Source of the DNA: Streptomyces sp. P3
GTDB lineage: Bacteria; Actinomycetota; Actinomycetes; Streptomycetales; Streptomycetaceae
DNA length: 64,000 nucleotides
Assembly (NCBI RefSeq): GCF_003032475.1
Contig: NZ_CP028369.1
Span: 9,300,001-9,364,000 of the forward strand
Direction of reading: 5' to 3'
Shown here: in pieces, positions 43,502 to 52,917 of the stretch
Layout of the letters: each line of letters begins with the position of its first letter
How positions within the stretch are numbered: the first letter of the stretch is position 1
Position numbers and translations under genes: made by a program
Notes under the pieces: generated by a model
What the model saw: the letters and a program-made list of their open reading frames with translations, nothing else
Database searches by the model: none
Told to the model about the DNA's origin: nothing

Positions 43502-46500
43502 GTGTCCTCCTCGCGTTCATCCCGCACCGCCGGTGAGGCGTCTTCCGGCGCTGCCGTGCCGGACAACTCCGCCCCCACTGCCCCGCCCGCAGTCCCGGCG
43601 GAGCCGCCCGACCTGGCTCCGCGCTGGGCGGGCAACTGGTCTCTGAGTTTCCCGACACCTCCCACCCCATCCGCAGGGGCCAGGACAGCCTCCGAAGACG
43701 CCAGCCGCCGGCATGGCGAGGACAGTCAACCCGAGTCAGTTGAGGGCCCGTTGACCGAGCCGGGAACAACCGCCACCCCTGGTGCGGAAGCACCACGCGC
43801 TCTGGTGCGCACCGGCCCAGCAACGCTGCACGGGGCCCGCAACGCATTGCGACAGCTGATCGACGCCGCCATCCAAGGGAAACCCACATTCCTGACCCGC
43901 GGCCCGCACTATGCACTGCTCACCACCCCCGCCCACGCAGCCGAACTGGGCTGGGACCTCATCCAAGCCCCAACCCACAGCATCGCGGACGCCCGCAAAC
44001 AGTTCGGGAACCTGATCCGGTTCGGCGCCGAGGGCCACCCGCAAGTGCTATGCCGCCACAGGACTCCCGTCGCCGTACTGCTCCCTGCAGCAGCGGACGG
44101 CACCCCCGTCCCGCCCGCATCTCACGCCGAGCCCGCACCCGACACAGCCCCGGCTGCAACAGCAGTCCCGGACTCCACCACACCCCCTGAGGGACAGAAA
44201 GCAGGCCAGAACCCCCTTCCGGCCGCGCCAGCAGCCGAAGCCGCCAAAGACTTCACCCCCGCGCCGACAACTACCCCTGCCGAAGCGGCCGTTGCCCCTA
44301 CCACGTCCTCGGAACCGCAGCCGGAACCGGTGCCAGCAGTCCAAGACACGCCTGCACCTGCCGACACGCCCCCCGCCTCACTTGGCACCACCCCAGCCGC
44401 ACCGGCCACCCCCACCGGCTCGCCGGCTACCACCGCTGTCACCCCCGCCGCTCCTACACTCCAGCACCCGGTCACACCGCCGACCGCCCTCCCCGTACCC
44501 CCCTCGCCCATGTCCGAGCCGAGCCCGCCGGCCCCCGCTCCCGCGATGCCCGGTACCGGTCACGAGACCGGCATCCCGGCCAGCGGCCCACCAGCTACCC
44601 CTGCGCCGCGCACCCCGCGGCGCCTGGCCGCACTTGCGCAAGCCCTGGACACCGTCCTCCCGACCACCGTTCCCACCGGTGACACCACCACACCTACACC
44701 CCTGATGGGCCTGTCGACTGGCATCCGTGCCCTGGACGACGTCCTCGGTGGTCTCCAGCCCGGCCGCTTCTATCTCGTTGCCGCCGCCCCGGGCGCCGGA
44801 TCCAGCCTGATCGCCACTGCCGCCGCGCGCACCAGCGCCCTCGACCAGCATCAACCCGTCCTCTATGCCGCCTCCGGGCTCACTCGCGCCGACATCGCCG
44901 CGCGCATCGTCGCCGCGCACCTGCCCGTCGACTACCGCCGCCTGCGAGCCGGCCGCCTCACCCCCACCGAGCAGGACGACGCCGCGGCCCTTCACCACCA
45001 CCTGGCCCAAGCCCCGCTCTACATCGACGACGGCACCGACCTGACCACCGACGCGATTACCGAGAGCGTCCCGGACCTGCCGGGCCTGGCCCTGATCGTG
45101 GTCGACCGCCTGCAGACCACCGAGGACCCCCGGCTGCCGCTGTCCGGCCCGTCCCAGATCACCGACGCCGCCCAGGCCCTCGCTCACCTGGCCCGCACGC
45201 ACGAGCTCCCGGTCCTCGCCGCCGTCGACACCGACGACTCTCAGCTGATTGCCGCGCTCAGCCTCGACATCACCATCACCCTGGCCCGCGACGCCGACCA
45301 GATCCACGCCACCGTCACCGAACGCGACCTCGGCCCGCAGGCAACCCTCACTCTCCACGCTGACCTCGCCCACGCCCGCATCACCGACCTCACCCACCCC
45401 CACGCCGGCGCCGTCACCTCCACCTCAGCACCACAGACACCCCCGGCCGTGACCCCGCCCGCCCCCGCACAGACCCCGCAGGCGCCTCTCCAAGCCCCCA
45501 CCAGCCCGCCCCCGGACCCCGCGCCCCCCCGGCCCGCGCCGACGGCCCGCCCCGCCGCCCCACCCAGGCCATCGCCCCGCCGCGCCACCGCTCCACCTCC
45601 GCCCGAAGGCGGCTACGCCAACCGGGACTACAGCTACTTCACCGGCATGATCACCCGCGCCGTCGACGAAGCCCTCCACGACCACGACGGCGACATCGCC
45701 GCTGCAACCGAAGCCCTGGTGAAAAAGGCCGTTCCGAACGCAATGGCCCTGTTCGAGGCAACCCGCGTCGGCGGGAATTACGAACACACCGTCTATCCGG
45801 AAACCCTCGAATTCCTCCGCAAAAAAACCAAAGACGGCGCCGACGAAATCTGGGAAGGCCGCCACAACTGGACCAACACCCATCTCATGGACGCCCTCCA
45901 AAACGGCACCCACCCCCCGATCACTGTCAACGCCCTCGATACCAACGCCAGCTTCCTGTCCGCCTTCAAGACCCACCTGCCCATCGGCGCCCTCATCCAC
46001 CAACCCGACGGTGGCTTCGACCCCAAGCGCTCCGGCATCTACCGCCTCCCCAGCCGCCCCACCTGGCACCACCCCGACCTGCCCGACCCGATCGGCAACC
46101 GGGCTGGTGGTCGAACACCGTGGAGGCCGGGATGCCGCGGATGCGGGCCGAAATCGAACGGGTCCTCGGCGATGTCCGCCGGGACCTTCAGTGAGAAGAG
46201 ACAACGCATGATCATCACGTACACGCAGGACGACGGCACGCCGGAGCGCATGACGACCGACGATCTGTCGGCGATCGAGGCGGCTGCCGTCGAGGAGGAA
46301 ATGGGCCTGCAATGGCGGACGGTCGAGGACCGGCTGCGCGGCCAGGACCCGACCGCGATGCGCGCCGTGCTGTGGGCGTTCCGCCGGCGTGAGGACCCCG
46401 GGCTGCAGTTCGCCGCATTCGACGTGCCCAGCTGGCGGCGCCGCCTCACGGTCCGCATCGAACGCCACGAGATCGACGACGTGCTGACCACGATCATGTC

Positions 46501-46651
46501 CGAGGCCCTCGCCAAGTCGGAGGACGCGGCGATCGACGCGATGCTGCCGCACCTGCGCAAGCTCGCCCACGACCGGGCGGACGTGGACGCGGCACTCGAC
46601 GCGCTGGGAAAAGGCCACTTGGCTCCCGGCCTCCAGGACTCCGCGGACTGA
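43502..46651 (+). CDS. Chimeric ORF: Phd-like repeats + DnaB/RecA-like domain, fused to prophage sequence
   Basis: The frame is continuous for 1,049 codons but composite. Residues about 100-200 hold two tandem Phd/YefM-like units: RNALRQLIDAAIQGKPTFLT with HYALLT, then SIADARKQFGNLIRFGAEGH with TPVAVLLP. A long Pro/Ala/Thr linker follows (200-395). Residues about 400-640 form a DnaB C-terminal-like RecA fold: LSTGIRALDDVLGGLQPGRF, a degenerate Walker A APGAGSS, IVVDRLQT as Walker B. A helical domain follows (ANRDYSYFTGMITRAVDEAL and on to PDPIGNR near 868). At about 46106 the sequence changes to phage tail DNA, in frame by chance with the chaperone at 46208. The GTG at 43502 has TTGGAG upstream. 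The replication-type function is plausible; the C-terminal end is probably lost. Confidence 0.7.
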   Translation: MSSSRSSRTAGEASSGAAVPDNSAPTAPPAVPAEPPDLAPRWAGNWSLSFPTPPTPSAGARTASEDASRRHGEDSQPESVEGPLTEPGTTATPGAEAPRALVRTGPATLHGARNALRQLIDAAIQGKPTFLTRGPHYALLTTPAHAAELGWDLIQAPTHSIADARKQFGNLIRFGAEGHPQVLCRHRTPVAVLLPAAADGTPVPPASHAEPAPDTAPAATAVPDSTTPPEGQKAGQNPLPAAPAAEAAKDFTPAPTTTPAEAAVAPTTSSEPQPEPVPAVQDTPAPADTPPASLGTTPAAPATPTGSPATTAVTPAAPTLQHPVTPPTALPVPPSPMSEPSPPAPAPAMPGTGHETGIPASGPPATPAPRTPRRLAALAQALDTVLPTTVPTGDTTTPTPLMGLSTGIRALDDVLGGLQPGRFYLVAAAPGAGSSLIATAAARTSALDQHQPVLYAASGLTRADIAARIVAAHLPVDYRRLRAGRLTPTEQDDAAALHHHLAQAPLYIDDGTDLTTDAITESVPDLPGLALIVVDRLQTTEDPRLPLSGPSQITDAAQALAHLARTHELPVLAAVDTDDSQLIAALSLDITITLARDADQIHATVTERDLGPQATLTLHADLAHARITDLTHPHAGAVTSTSAPQTPPAVTPPAPAQTPQAPLQAPTSPPPDPAPPRPAPTARPAAPPRPSPRRATAPPPPEGGYANRDYSYFTGMITRAVDEALHDHDGDIAAATEALVKKAVPNAMALFEATRVGGNYEHTVYPETLEFLRKKTKDGADEIWEGRHNWTNTHLMDALQNGTHPPITVNALDTNASFLSAFKTHLPIGALIHQPDGGFDPKRSGIYRLPSRPTWHHPDLPDPIGNRAGGRTPWRPGCRGCGPKSNGSSAMSAGTFSEKRQRMIITYTQDDGTPERMTTDDLSAIEAAAVEEEMGLQWRTVEDRLRGQDPTAMRAVLWAFRRREDPGLQFAAFDVPSWRRRLTVRIERHEIDDVLTTIMSEALAKSEDAAIDAMLPHLRKLAHDRADVDAALDALGKGHLAPGLQDSAD
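46106..46199 (+). pseudogene. 3' end of a phage neck/tail-completion gene
   Basis: Read in the frame of GGC-TGG-TGG, this encodes GWWSNTVEAGMPRMRAEI then ERVLGDVRRDLQ and TGA at 46197-46199. It looks like the C-terminus of an HK97 gp10-like or minor neck protein that normally precedes the tail-assembly chaperone. The 5' part is absent, replaced by the DnaB-like gene. Confidence 0.5.
46208..46651 (+). CDS. Phage tail assembly chaperone (short form)
   Basis: A 147-residue protein from an ATG with GAAGAGAC upstream, in the position and style of the gpG-type tail assembly chaperone of siphophages: an acidic N-terminus, WRTVEDRLRGQDPTAMRAVL and a helical C-terminus. Its coding also lies inside the fused upstream frame, so automatic annotation would miss this start. 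It ends at TGA 46649-46651 after the slippery site. Confidence 0.75.
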   Translation: MIITYTQDDGTPERMTTDDLSAIEAAAVEEEMGLQWRTVEDRLRGQDPTAMRAVLWAFRRREDPGLQFAAFDVPSWRRRLTVRIERHEIDDVLTTIMSEALAKSEDAAIDAMLPHLRKLAHDRADVDAALDALGKGHLAPGLQDSAD

Positions 46652-46776
46652 TCCACGAGTACGAACCGCTGCTGATGTTCTACCTGAAAATGCAGCCCTC
46701 CGAGATCGACCGGCTCAAGGTCGACCGGTTCCTGCGACTGGTCGCGTGGATCGACCGGCACATCGCTACGAGGTGA
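46208..46776 (+). CDS. Tail assembly chaperone, -1 frameshift extended form
   Basis: A slippery heptamer G-GGA-AAA sits at 46606-46612, with GGA and AAA exactly in the zero-frame codons. A -1 slip there yields 135 residues of the short form plus 54 more (IHEYEPLLMFYLKMQPSEID, DRFLRLVAWIDRHIATR), ending at TGA 46774-46776, just before the tape-measure gene. This is the classical gpG/gpGT arrangement in which the extension recruits the tape measure. The extended chain would be 189 residues. Confidence 0.7.
46606..46612 (+). promoter_or_regulatory. Programmed -1 ribosomal frameshift site GGGAAAA
   Basis: X-XXY-YYZ heptamer in correct phase near the 3' end of the chaperone gene; the overlapping -1 frame is open from here to 46776. 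Confidence 0.7.
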
Positions 46777-46787
46777 GGAGGTGACCG

Positions 46788-49559
46788 TTGACTACGCGTC
46801 TCACCTTCACCCTCGCCGGGCGGGACGAGCTGTCGCGGGTCCTGGACGGCTCGGCGGATTCCGCGGACCGCCTCCGGCTGCGCATGGCGGGCATCTGCCG
46901 ACGCCGACGGCCGGCTGCGCGACCTGCAGGGCCGGCTCCTCACGGTGGCCGACGCGCAGCGCCGTGTCGACGACCACACCGGGCAGGTCCGCAGCCGCTT
47001 CGACGAGCTGTCCGTGGCGGCCGGCAAGGTCGGCGAATCCCTCAAGGCCAACCTGATCAGCCTGGCGCCGGCCGCGATCCCCGCCTCCGCGGCTCTCGCA
47101 GGCTCCGCCCTGCAGCTGGCCGGGCAGTTCGGTGCCGTGGCCGTGGCCGCGGCCGCCTACGGTTCTCGCGCTCAAGCCGCAGATCGCCGCGATCAGCGAG
47201 GCGGTCCAAAGCCCAGGACGCCTACGAGGAGGCGGTGCGCACCTCGGGCGCCACCTCCCAGGAGGCCGTTCAGGCGCAGGCCGCGTATCAGCAGCAGCTC
47301 GAGAAGATGCCGCCCGCCACCCGTGAGGCAGCGGTCGCGGTGGGGCTCCTGCACGACAACTTCCAGGACCTGGTCCGACAGTCTCGCGGGCGACGTGATG
47401 GGCCCGTTCAACAAGGGCGTGGCGATCGCCAACGCCCTGCTGCCCAAGACGACGGGCCTGGCCAAGAGCGCGTCGACGCAGGTCGACCGGCTCGTCACCA
47501 TGGTCGGCGCGCGATCTCCACCCCAGGGTTCGACAAGCTGAACAGCCGGTTCACCGACTTCGCTGACCGGACGATGGACCACGCGGTCGACGAGCTGAAC
47601 ATCTTCCTGGCCAAGCTCGACGCCGGCGAGGTCGGCGGCGACTTCAAGGAGTTCCTCGACTACGCGCACGCCAACGGGCCGCCGTGTGGGAGACCCTCCA
47701 CACATCGGCGACGCCCTGCTGAACGTGCTCGAGGCCGGCTCCGACGTCGGCGTCGGCATGCTCGACGTCATCAACGCCCTGTCCGGGATCGTTTCCGCGT
47801 ACCGCCCGAGGCGATCGCGACCATGCTGCAGCTGGCCATCGCCGTCAAGGCAGTGCGCCTGGCGGCGGTCGGACGGACGCGGCCAAGGCCGCACTCCTCG
47901 CGCTGGGCGTGCAGGTGGGGGCGATGCGCGCGGCGGCCGCCGGCGCACCCGGCGCCATCGGCGGCGTCACCGCGGCGATCGGCGGGCTGTCGCGCGGCGC
48001 GAAACTCGCGATGGCCGGGACCGGCCTCGGGCTGCTGCTCCTCACCCTCTCGGAGCTGTCTTCAAGCAGTCAGCGGCCGAAGCCGGACGTCGACAAGCTG
48101 TCGACGTCGATCGCGGAACTCGGCAGGTCCGGCAAGGTGGGCGGCGAGGCGCTGCGCGCATACGGCGCCGACCTCGGCGGCCTGTCCGACAGCCTGCAGA
48201 AGATCACCGACCCGCAGGGGATCGACCGCGTCCAGCAGGCGATCATCTCGTTCTTCGGCACGGACTCGACGCCGGTGAAGAACGCCAAGGAGGACATCGA
48301 CGCGCTCGACAAGTCCCTCGCCAGTCTGGTGTCCGGCGGCAAGGCCGACCTCGCGGCCGCGGGTCTCGACGCGACCATCAAGAAGATGGGGCTCACCAGC
48401 AAGGAGGCCGCCGAGCTCCGCGCGGAGCTGGGCGACTACTCGGACGCGCTGGCCGGGCAGGCCCTCGAGCAGCAGCTGGCCGCCGAATCAATGGGTCTGT
48501 TCGGCGAGCAGGCGCAGACGGTGCAGGGCCAGCTCGAGGCGCAGAAGCAATCCGCCGACGGGCTGCGGCAGAGCATCCAGGCGCTGAACGAGGTCAACCG
48601 GCAGGGCCTGTCCGGGATGATCGGGTTCGAGGCGGCCATCGACGCGGCCAGCAAGGCGGCGTCGGAGAACGCCGGCGTTCTCGACATGCAGGGCGGCAAG
48701 CTCGTCCTCAACAGCGAGAAGCAGCGCAACCGCCGCATCGGCCCTCAACGACCTTGCGGCGAAGACGGATGCGGCCACGGCGTCCGCGCGTGAGTCCGGT
48801 GCGTCCTGGTCGGAGGTGTCCGGCATCTACGACCGGGGTCGGGCCGCGTTCATCAAGAGCGCCGAGACGATGGGCCTGACCCGGGTGGAGGCCAAGAAGC
48901 TGGCTGACCAGATCATGGGCACGCCGCCGAGTAAGACGACGTATCTCAAGGGCGATCTCCAGGACCTGCAGGCGAAGCTGGCCGACGCCAAGGCGCGGCT
49001 GGCCAAAGCGCCGTCCTCGAAGACCGCGAAGATCAAGGGCGAGATCAGCGACCTGCAGCACAAGATCGACCTAGCGAAGCTTGGGCTCGGTCAGCTGCAC
49101 GACAAAACGGTGTACATCAATGCGCACATGTACGTCACCGGGTCGTCGCAGGCCCAGGCCGCGGTGTCGACGTCCGGGAGCGGCCGCATTTTCGAGCGGG
49201 CAGGCGGCGGCCTGATCCGGGGCCCGGGCACCAGCACCTCGGACAGCATCCCGCTGATGGCGTCCGACGGTGAATACGTGATCCAGGCCGCCAGCGTCGC
49301 GAAATACGGTCTGGCCTTCCTCAACGCCCTGAACGACGGACAGCTGCCGGCAGGCCGCGACACCCGCCCCGGGCTGCCGGCGACGGCCTCGGCGGCGGCC
49401 GCCGCTTCCCCGCAGCAGGGCGCGGGCGGCGGCGAGTTCACCGGCACCCTCGTCCTCGACAGCGGCCAGTTCCTCGGCGTCGTCCGCGGCACCCTGCAGC
49501 CGATGATCCGCGACTCCCAACAGCAGGCCGCGTTCAGAGCAAAGGTGGGACGCAGGTGA
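46788..49559 (+). pseudogene. Tape measure protein, about ten frameshifts
   Basis: Starting at TTG 46788 after GGAGGTGA (MTTRLTFTLAGRDELSRVL), the homologous reading passes through all three frames: LRDLQGRLLTVADAQRRVDD, QIAAISEAVQ, AYEEAVRTSGATSQEAVQAQ, DVMGPFNKGVAIANALLP, STPGFDKLNSRFTDF, ALLNVLEAGSDVGVGML, ATMLQLAIAVKAVRLAA, then a long open part from about 47905 to 48733 and the last third in one frame (to FRAKVGRR). The content is typical: Ala-rich coiled coil, a central hydrophobic patch (MAGTGLGLLLLTLSEL) and a C-terminal GGGLIRGPGT motif. About 920 codons if repaired. Codon quality is kept between breaks, so the damage is recent or due to base-call indels. Confidence 0.8.
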
Positions 49560-51031
49560 CCATCTCCTACGGCGCGGCGGGCGCATCCGCGTCTGCCGCC
49601 GAGAGCGTGACCCCGGCCCTGCCCGCCGGGGCGAGCGCCGGCATGCTCGCCGTCCTCCAGGTCGTCTCCGGCCACCAGGACGACCCCACCCCGGCGACCC
49701 CGTCGGGATGGCTGCTGGCCGGCTCGTTTAGCGGGGGCGGAGGCAGCTTCGGGGCAGGCACCGGGCCGCGCCGGATCACGTTCTTCGTGCGCGAGCTCCT
49801 CGCCTCCAACAGCGCACCCACCGTGGCCATCCCCACCGGCGGGACAGGGTCCACGATCGCCGCCCGCATCTACACCCTCTCCCGGTCGGCGGGCACCGGG
49901 TGGCGGTGGGCGGCCGCGTTCGCCGAGGACACCTCGAGCGGCACCGGCTTCTCCGCCGCCTCCGCCATCGCACTCACCTGGAAGGCAGGGGATTTCGCCG
50001 TCATCGGCTACGGCATCCCCCTGTCGACGGCCACGTTCAGCGCCGAGGGCGTCGCCGCCAGCGGCATCACCTTCGGCACGGTCACCGAGCAGGCCGACGA
50101 CAGCATCACCGCCGGCAACGACTCCCGGTTCGTCACCGCCACCGGGGCCGTCTCCTCCGGGGCGGGCACCCAGGCGCCGACCATGACCGCCACGCTGTCC
50201 GCCGCATCCACCGGCGTGGCCGGCGTGCTGCGGGTCCGCGAGGCGTCCAGCACCCTCACCGTCAGCGCACAGTCGGTGTTCCCGCCCCGCAACCTGGTGG
50301 CCGCGACCAGCCTCGCCGCGGACGACATCGTGACCGCCACCCTGTACCGGCAGGTCGGCACCACCCTCACCCCGGTCCGCGCAGCCAGCGGCGTCGACGT
50401 GACCGGCGCCGACGATCTGCTGCGCATCGACGCGGAGCAGCCGTTCGGAGTCAGCCTCAACTACGCCGCCGACCTGGTCGACGTCAACGGCAACGTATGG
50501 CGGATCACCTCCGGCTCGATCACCTCGAGCGTCGACAGCGACGTCCTGTCCGACGCGGTACGCGGCATCGGGGCCGCCGTCATCATCCAGACCTGGCCCG
50601 ACAAGAAACGCGACCGCGACGCCACGGTGTTCAACGTGGGCGGCCGCATGGTCGCCGTGTCCCGTCCCCGCTCCTCAGCGCAGGCCACCGTGACCGTGCG
50701 CACCATGACCGACGAGGAGGGGGACGCCCTGCAGGAGGCCCTCGACGGGGCGACCGAGGGCGTGCTCCTCATCCGCAAGCAGGTGTCCCTGCCGGGTGTC
50801 GACAACTACCTCGCGGTCCTCGCCGACAGCGAGAACCGCACCTGGTACAACCCGATCCGCTACTGGGCGCTCGACACAATCGAGACCGAAGCCTGGGCGG
50901 ACGTCCTGGAAGCGGCCGGGTTCACCCTGCAGGACATCGCCGACAACTACACCAGCCTTCAGGACCTGGCCGACGACTTCACGCCCGGCACGCTCCTGGA
51001 CATCGCGCTGTTCGACTTTGGGACGGTGTGA
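49556..51031 (+). CDS. Phage distal/minor tail protein
   Basis: A 491-residue protein with a GTGA overlap (49556-49559) with the tape-measure stop. The N-terminal 230 residues form a beta-rich, Gly/Ala/Ser/Thr-rich, lectin-like domain; the C-terminal half (from about 330, DLVDVNGNVWRITSGSI through VSLPGVDNYLAVLAD) resembles distal tail or tail-adaptor proteins that follow the tape measure in actinophages. Late structural gene with no enzymatic motif. Intact, unlike the gene before it. Confidence 0.65.
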   Translation: MTISYGAAGASASAAESVTPALPAGASAGMLAVLQVVSGHQDDPTPATPSGWLLAGSFSGGGGSFGAGTGPRRITFFVRELLASNSAPTVAIPTGGTGSTIAARIYTLSRSAGTGWRWAAAFAEDTSSGTGFSAASAIALTWKAGDFAVIGYGIPLSTATFSAEGVAASGITFGTVTEQADDSITAGNDSRFVTATGAVSSGAGTQAPTMTATLSAASTGVAGVLRVREASSTLTVSAQSVFPPRNLVAATSLAADDIVTATLYRQVGTTLTPVRAASGVDVTGADDLLRIDAEQPFGVSLNYAADLVDVNGNVWRITSGSITSSVDSDVLSDAVRGIGAAVIIQTWPDKKRDRDATVFNVGGRMVAVSRPRSSAQATVTVRTMTDEEGDALQEALDGATEGVLLIRKQVSLPGVDNYLAVLADSENRTWYNPIRYWALDTIETEAWADVLEAAGFTLQDIADNYTSLQDLADDFTPGTLLDIALFDFGTV

Positions 51032-51032
51032 C

Positions 51033-52115
51033 GTGCTGGACATGTCGGACGAGGCGCTGAGCATCGTGCAGCGATCCTTCACCATGAAGATCCGGGCCGA
51101 CGCCTGGCTGAACGGCGAACTCGTCGCCGCGGACATTCCCGTCGCCGCCGGGAGCGAGGACCGGGACCGCTCGCTGGCGGTCCCGGAGCGGGTCACCCTG
51201 ACCGTGCCGCGCCGCGACCGCGGCATCACGTGGGATCCGAGCATCGACCCCGAGCATCCGCTTGCCGCCTACGGGCAGCAGCTGCGGATCTCCTATGGCG
51301 TCGACGTCGGCGGGGGCTTCGAGTGGATCGACCGCGGCTGGTTCCTCATCACCGACTCCGGCGTGGATGGTGACACGGTTTCCGTCACCGCCGAGGGTCT
51401 GCTCACTCTCATCGACGAGGCCAAGTTCGTCGGCCCGTTCCAGCCGTCCGGCACGTTCGTCTCGACCGTGCGCAGCCTCGTCGAACCCGCTCTGACCGCC
51501 GTCTTCGACGGCAGCCTTATCGACCGGGCCATCCCGCTCGGCATGCAGTGGGACGGCGACCGGATGGCCGCACTGACGGAGGTCCTCGACGCGTGGCCGG
51601 CCGTAGCCGAAGTCACCGCCGACGGGCACCTGCTCGTCGAGCTGCTCACCGACGGCGGCACCCCGGTACTCGACATCACCGACGGGCAGGGAGGCACCGT
51701 GATCCGCTGGTCCGGAGACACTTCCCGCGACGGGGCGTTCAACGTGGTCGTCGCCGAGGGCGAGGACAGCACCGGCAGCCAGGTGCAGGGCGTCGCCTAC
51801 GACACCGACGGCAGCAGCCCGTTCCGCGCCGGCGGCCCGTTCAGCCCGCTGCCGGTGCCCACCCGGGTCTCCTCCCCCCTGCTCACCACCGTGGCCCAGT
51901 GCCGTGCCGCGGCCAGCGCCCGCCTGCAGACCCTGCGTCGCACCGCCTTCCGGAAGCTGAAGGCCACCCTGGTCCCGCACCCCGGGATCGTCACCGGCGA
52001 CGTCGTCTCGGTGACCGGTGCCGGACTCACCGCCAGGGCGTGCGTGGTCGAAGGCCTGTCGCTGCCCTACACGCCGGGCTCCATGTCCCTGACCCTGAGG
52101 GTGCTCAATGGGTGA
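51033..52115 (+). CDS. Phage tail protein, DUF5047-like
   Basis: A 360-residue protein in the tail-associated position. The N-terminal block (VQRSFTMKIRADAWLNGELV, VPERVTLTVPRRDRGITWDP, YGQQLRISYGV) matches DUF5047-type phage tail proteins; a beta-rich body follows with two repeated T-x-T-x-D-G-T-V sections. A GTG at 51033 opens the frame 1 nt after the previous stop; an ATG three codons later is an alternative. It overlaps the next start by 8 nt. Likely part of the tail tip complex. Confidence 0.65.
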   Translation: MLDMSDEALSIVQRSFTMKIRADAWLNGELVAADIPVAAGSEDRDRSLAVPERVTLTVPRRDRGITWDPSIDPEHPLAAYGQQLRISYGVDVGGGFEWIDRGWFLITDSGVDGDTVSVTAEGLLTLIDEAKFVGPFQPSGTFVSTVRSLVEPALTAVFDGSLIDRAIPLGMQWDGDRMAALTEVLDAWPAVAEVTADGHLLVELLTDGGTPVLDITDGQGGTVIRWSGDTSRDGAFNVVVAEGEDSTGSQVQGVAYDTDGSSPFRAGGPFSPLPVPTRVSSPLLTTVAQCRAAASARLQTLRRTAFRKLKATLVPHPGIVTGDVVSVTGAGLTARACVVEGLSLPYTPGSMSLTLRVLNG

Positions 52116-52917
52116 CTTCGCCGATACCCGCGTATCCCTGACCGGGCAGGGGACCCTCGTCGCCATCGCGCAGACCGCCGGGTCCGGCGGCGCCTGCCTC
52201 GCCAACGTGGCCGGCCTGCAGGTGACGGTGCGGATCGTGGCCGGGCTGAGCGTGGCCGCCGGGAATGTGCTGCTGATCCTGCGGCGCGGGTCCACGTACT
52301 GGGCGATCGCCACGCTCGGCGCCGCCCCGGTGGTCGCGCCGTCGCCGCCGTCCCCCGACACCGCGCCGCCGTCCACCGGTGACCCGGCACCCGCACCGAA
52401 GCCGGACATCACTACCGGTGTCCTCACCTGCCCGCCGGTCGCCACAGCCACCTACCGGGACGGCTCCTGGCGCTCCGACGGCGACCCCGTGAGCGGGTTC
52501 GACACCTACCAGGGCCGCTACGCCGGCTCGTCGTTCGGCCGGATGACGGGCTGCGCCTTCTACGGCACCAAGCCCCGCAGCCTCAGCGGAGCCACTGTCA
52601 CCAAGGCCACGCTCAAGGCCCGGCGCCTGTCCGGCGGCGACTTCGCCGCCCGCACACCCACCCTGCGGCTGGTGTCGCAGTCCACGCGGCCGAGCGGGGC
52701 CCCCACCCTCAACGAGACCACCGCCGGCCCATCTCTGGCCGTGAACGCGACGACGACCAGCTTCACGATTCCCACCGCGTGGGCGCAGGCCATGGTCGAC
52801 GGCACCCGCGGAGGTCTCGCCATCTCCATCGGCTCGGACACCCCCTACATCCACCTGGCGGGCCGAGGCAGCTGGAGCGCGGCCTGGACCCTCACGATCT
52901 ACTGGAGGCGCGGCTAA
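52108..52917 (+). CDS. Phage tail tip / minor structural protein
   Basis: A 269-residue protein. The N-terminal 75 residues form a small beta domain, then a Pro-rich hinge (about 77-100), then a jelly-roll-like domain in which TYQGRYAGSSFGRMTGCAFY, ATLKARRLSGGDF and PTAWAQAMVDGTRGGLAISI recur as in carbohydrate-binding modules of actinophage tail proteins. It overlaps both neighbours (8 nt with the previous gene and TAATG with the next). Probable receptor or glycan binding is inference. Confidence 0.6.
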   Translation: MGDFADTRVSLTGQGTLVAIAQTAGSGGACLANVAGLQVTVRIVAGLSVAAGNVLLILRRGSTYWAIATLGAAPVVAPSPPSPDTAPPSTGDPAPAPKPDITTGVLTCPPVATATYRDGSWRSDGDPVSGFDTYQGRYAGSSFGRMTGCAFYGTKPRSLSGATVTKATLKARRLSGGDFAARTPTLRLVSQSTRPSGAPTLNETTAGPSLAVNATTTSFTIPTAWAQAMVDGTRGGLAISIGSDTPYIHLAGRGSWSAAWTLTIYWRRG

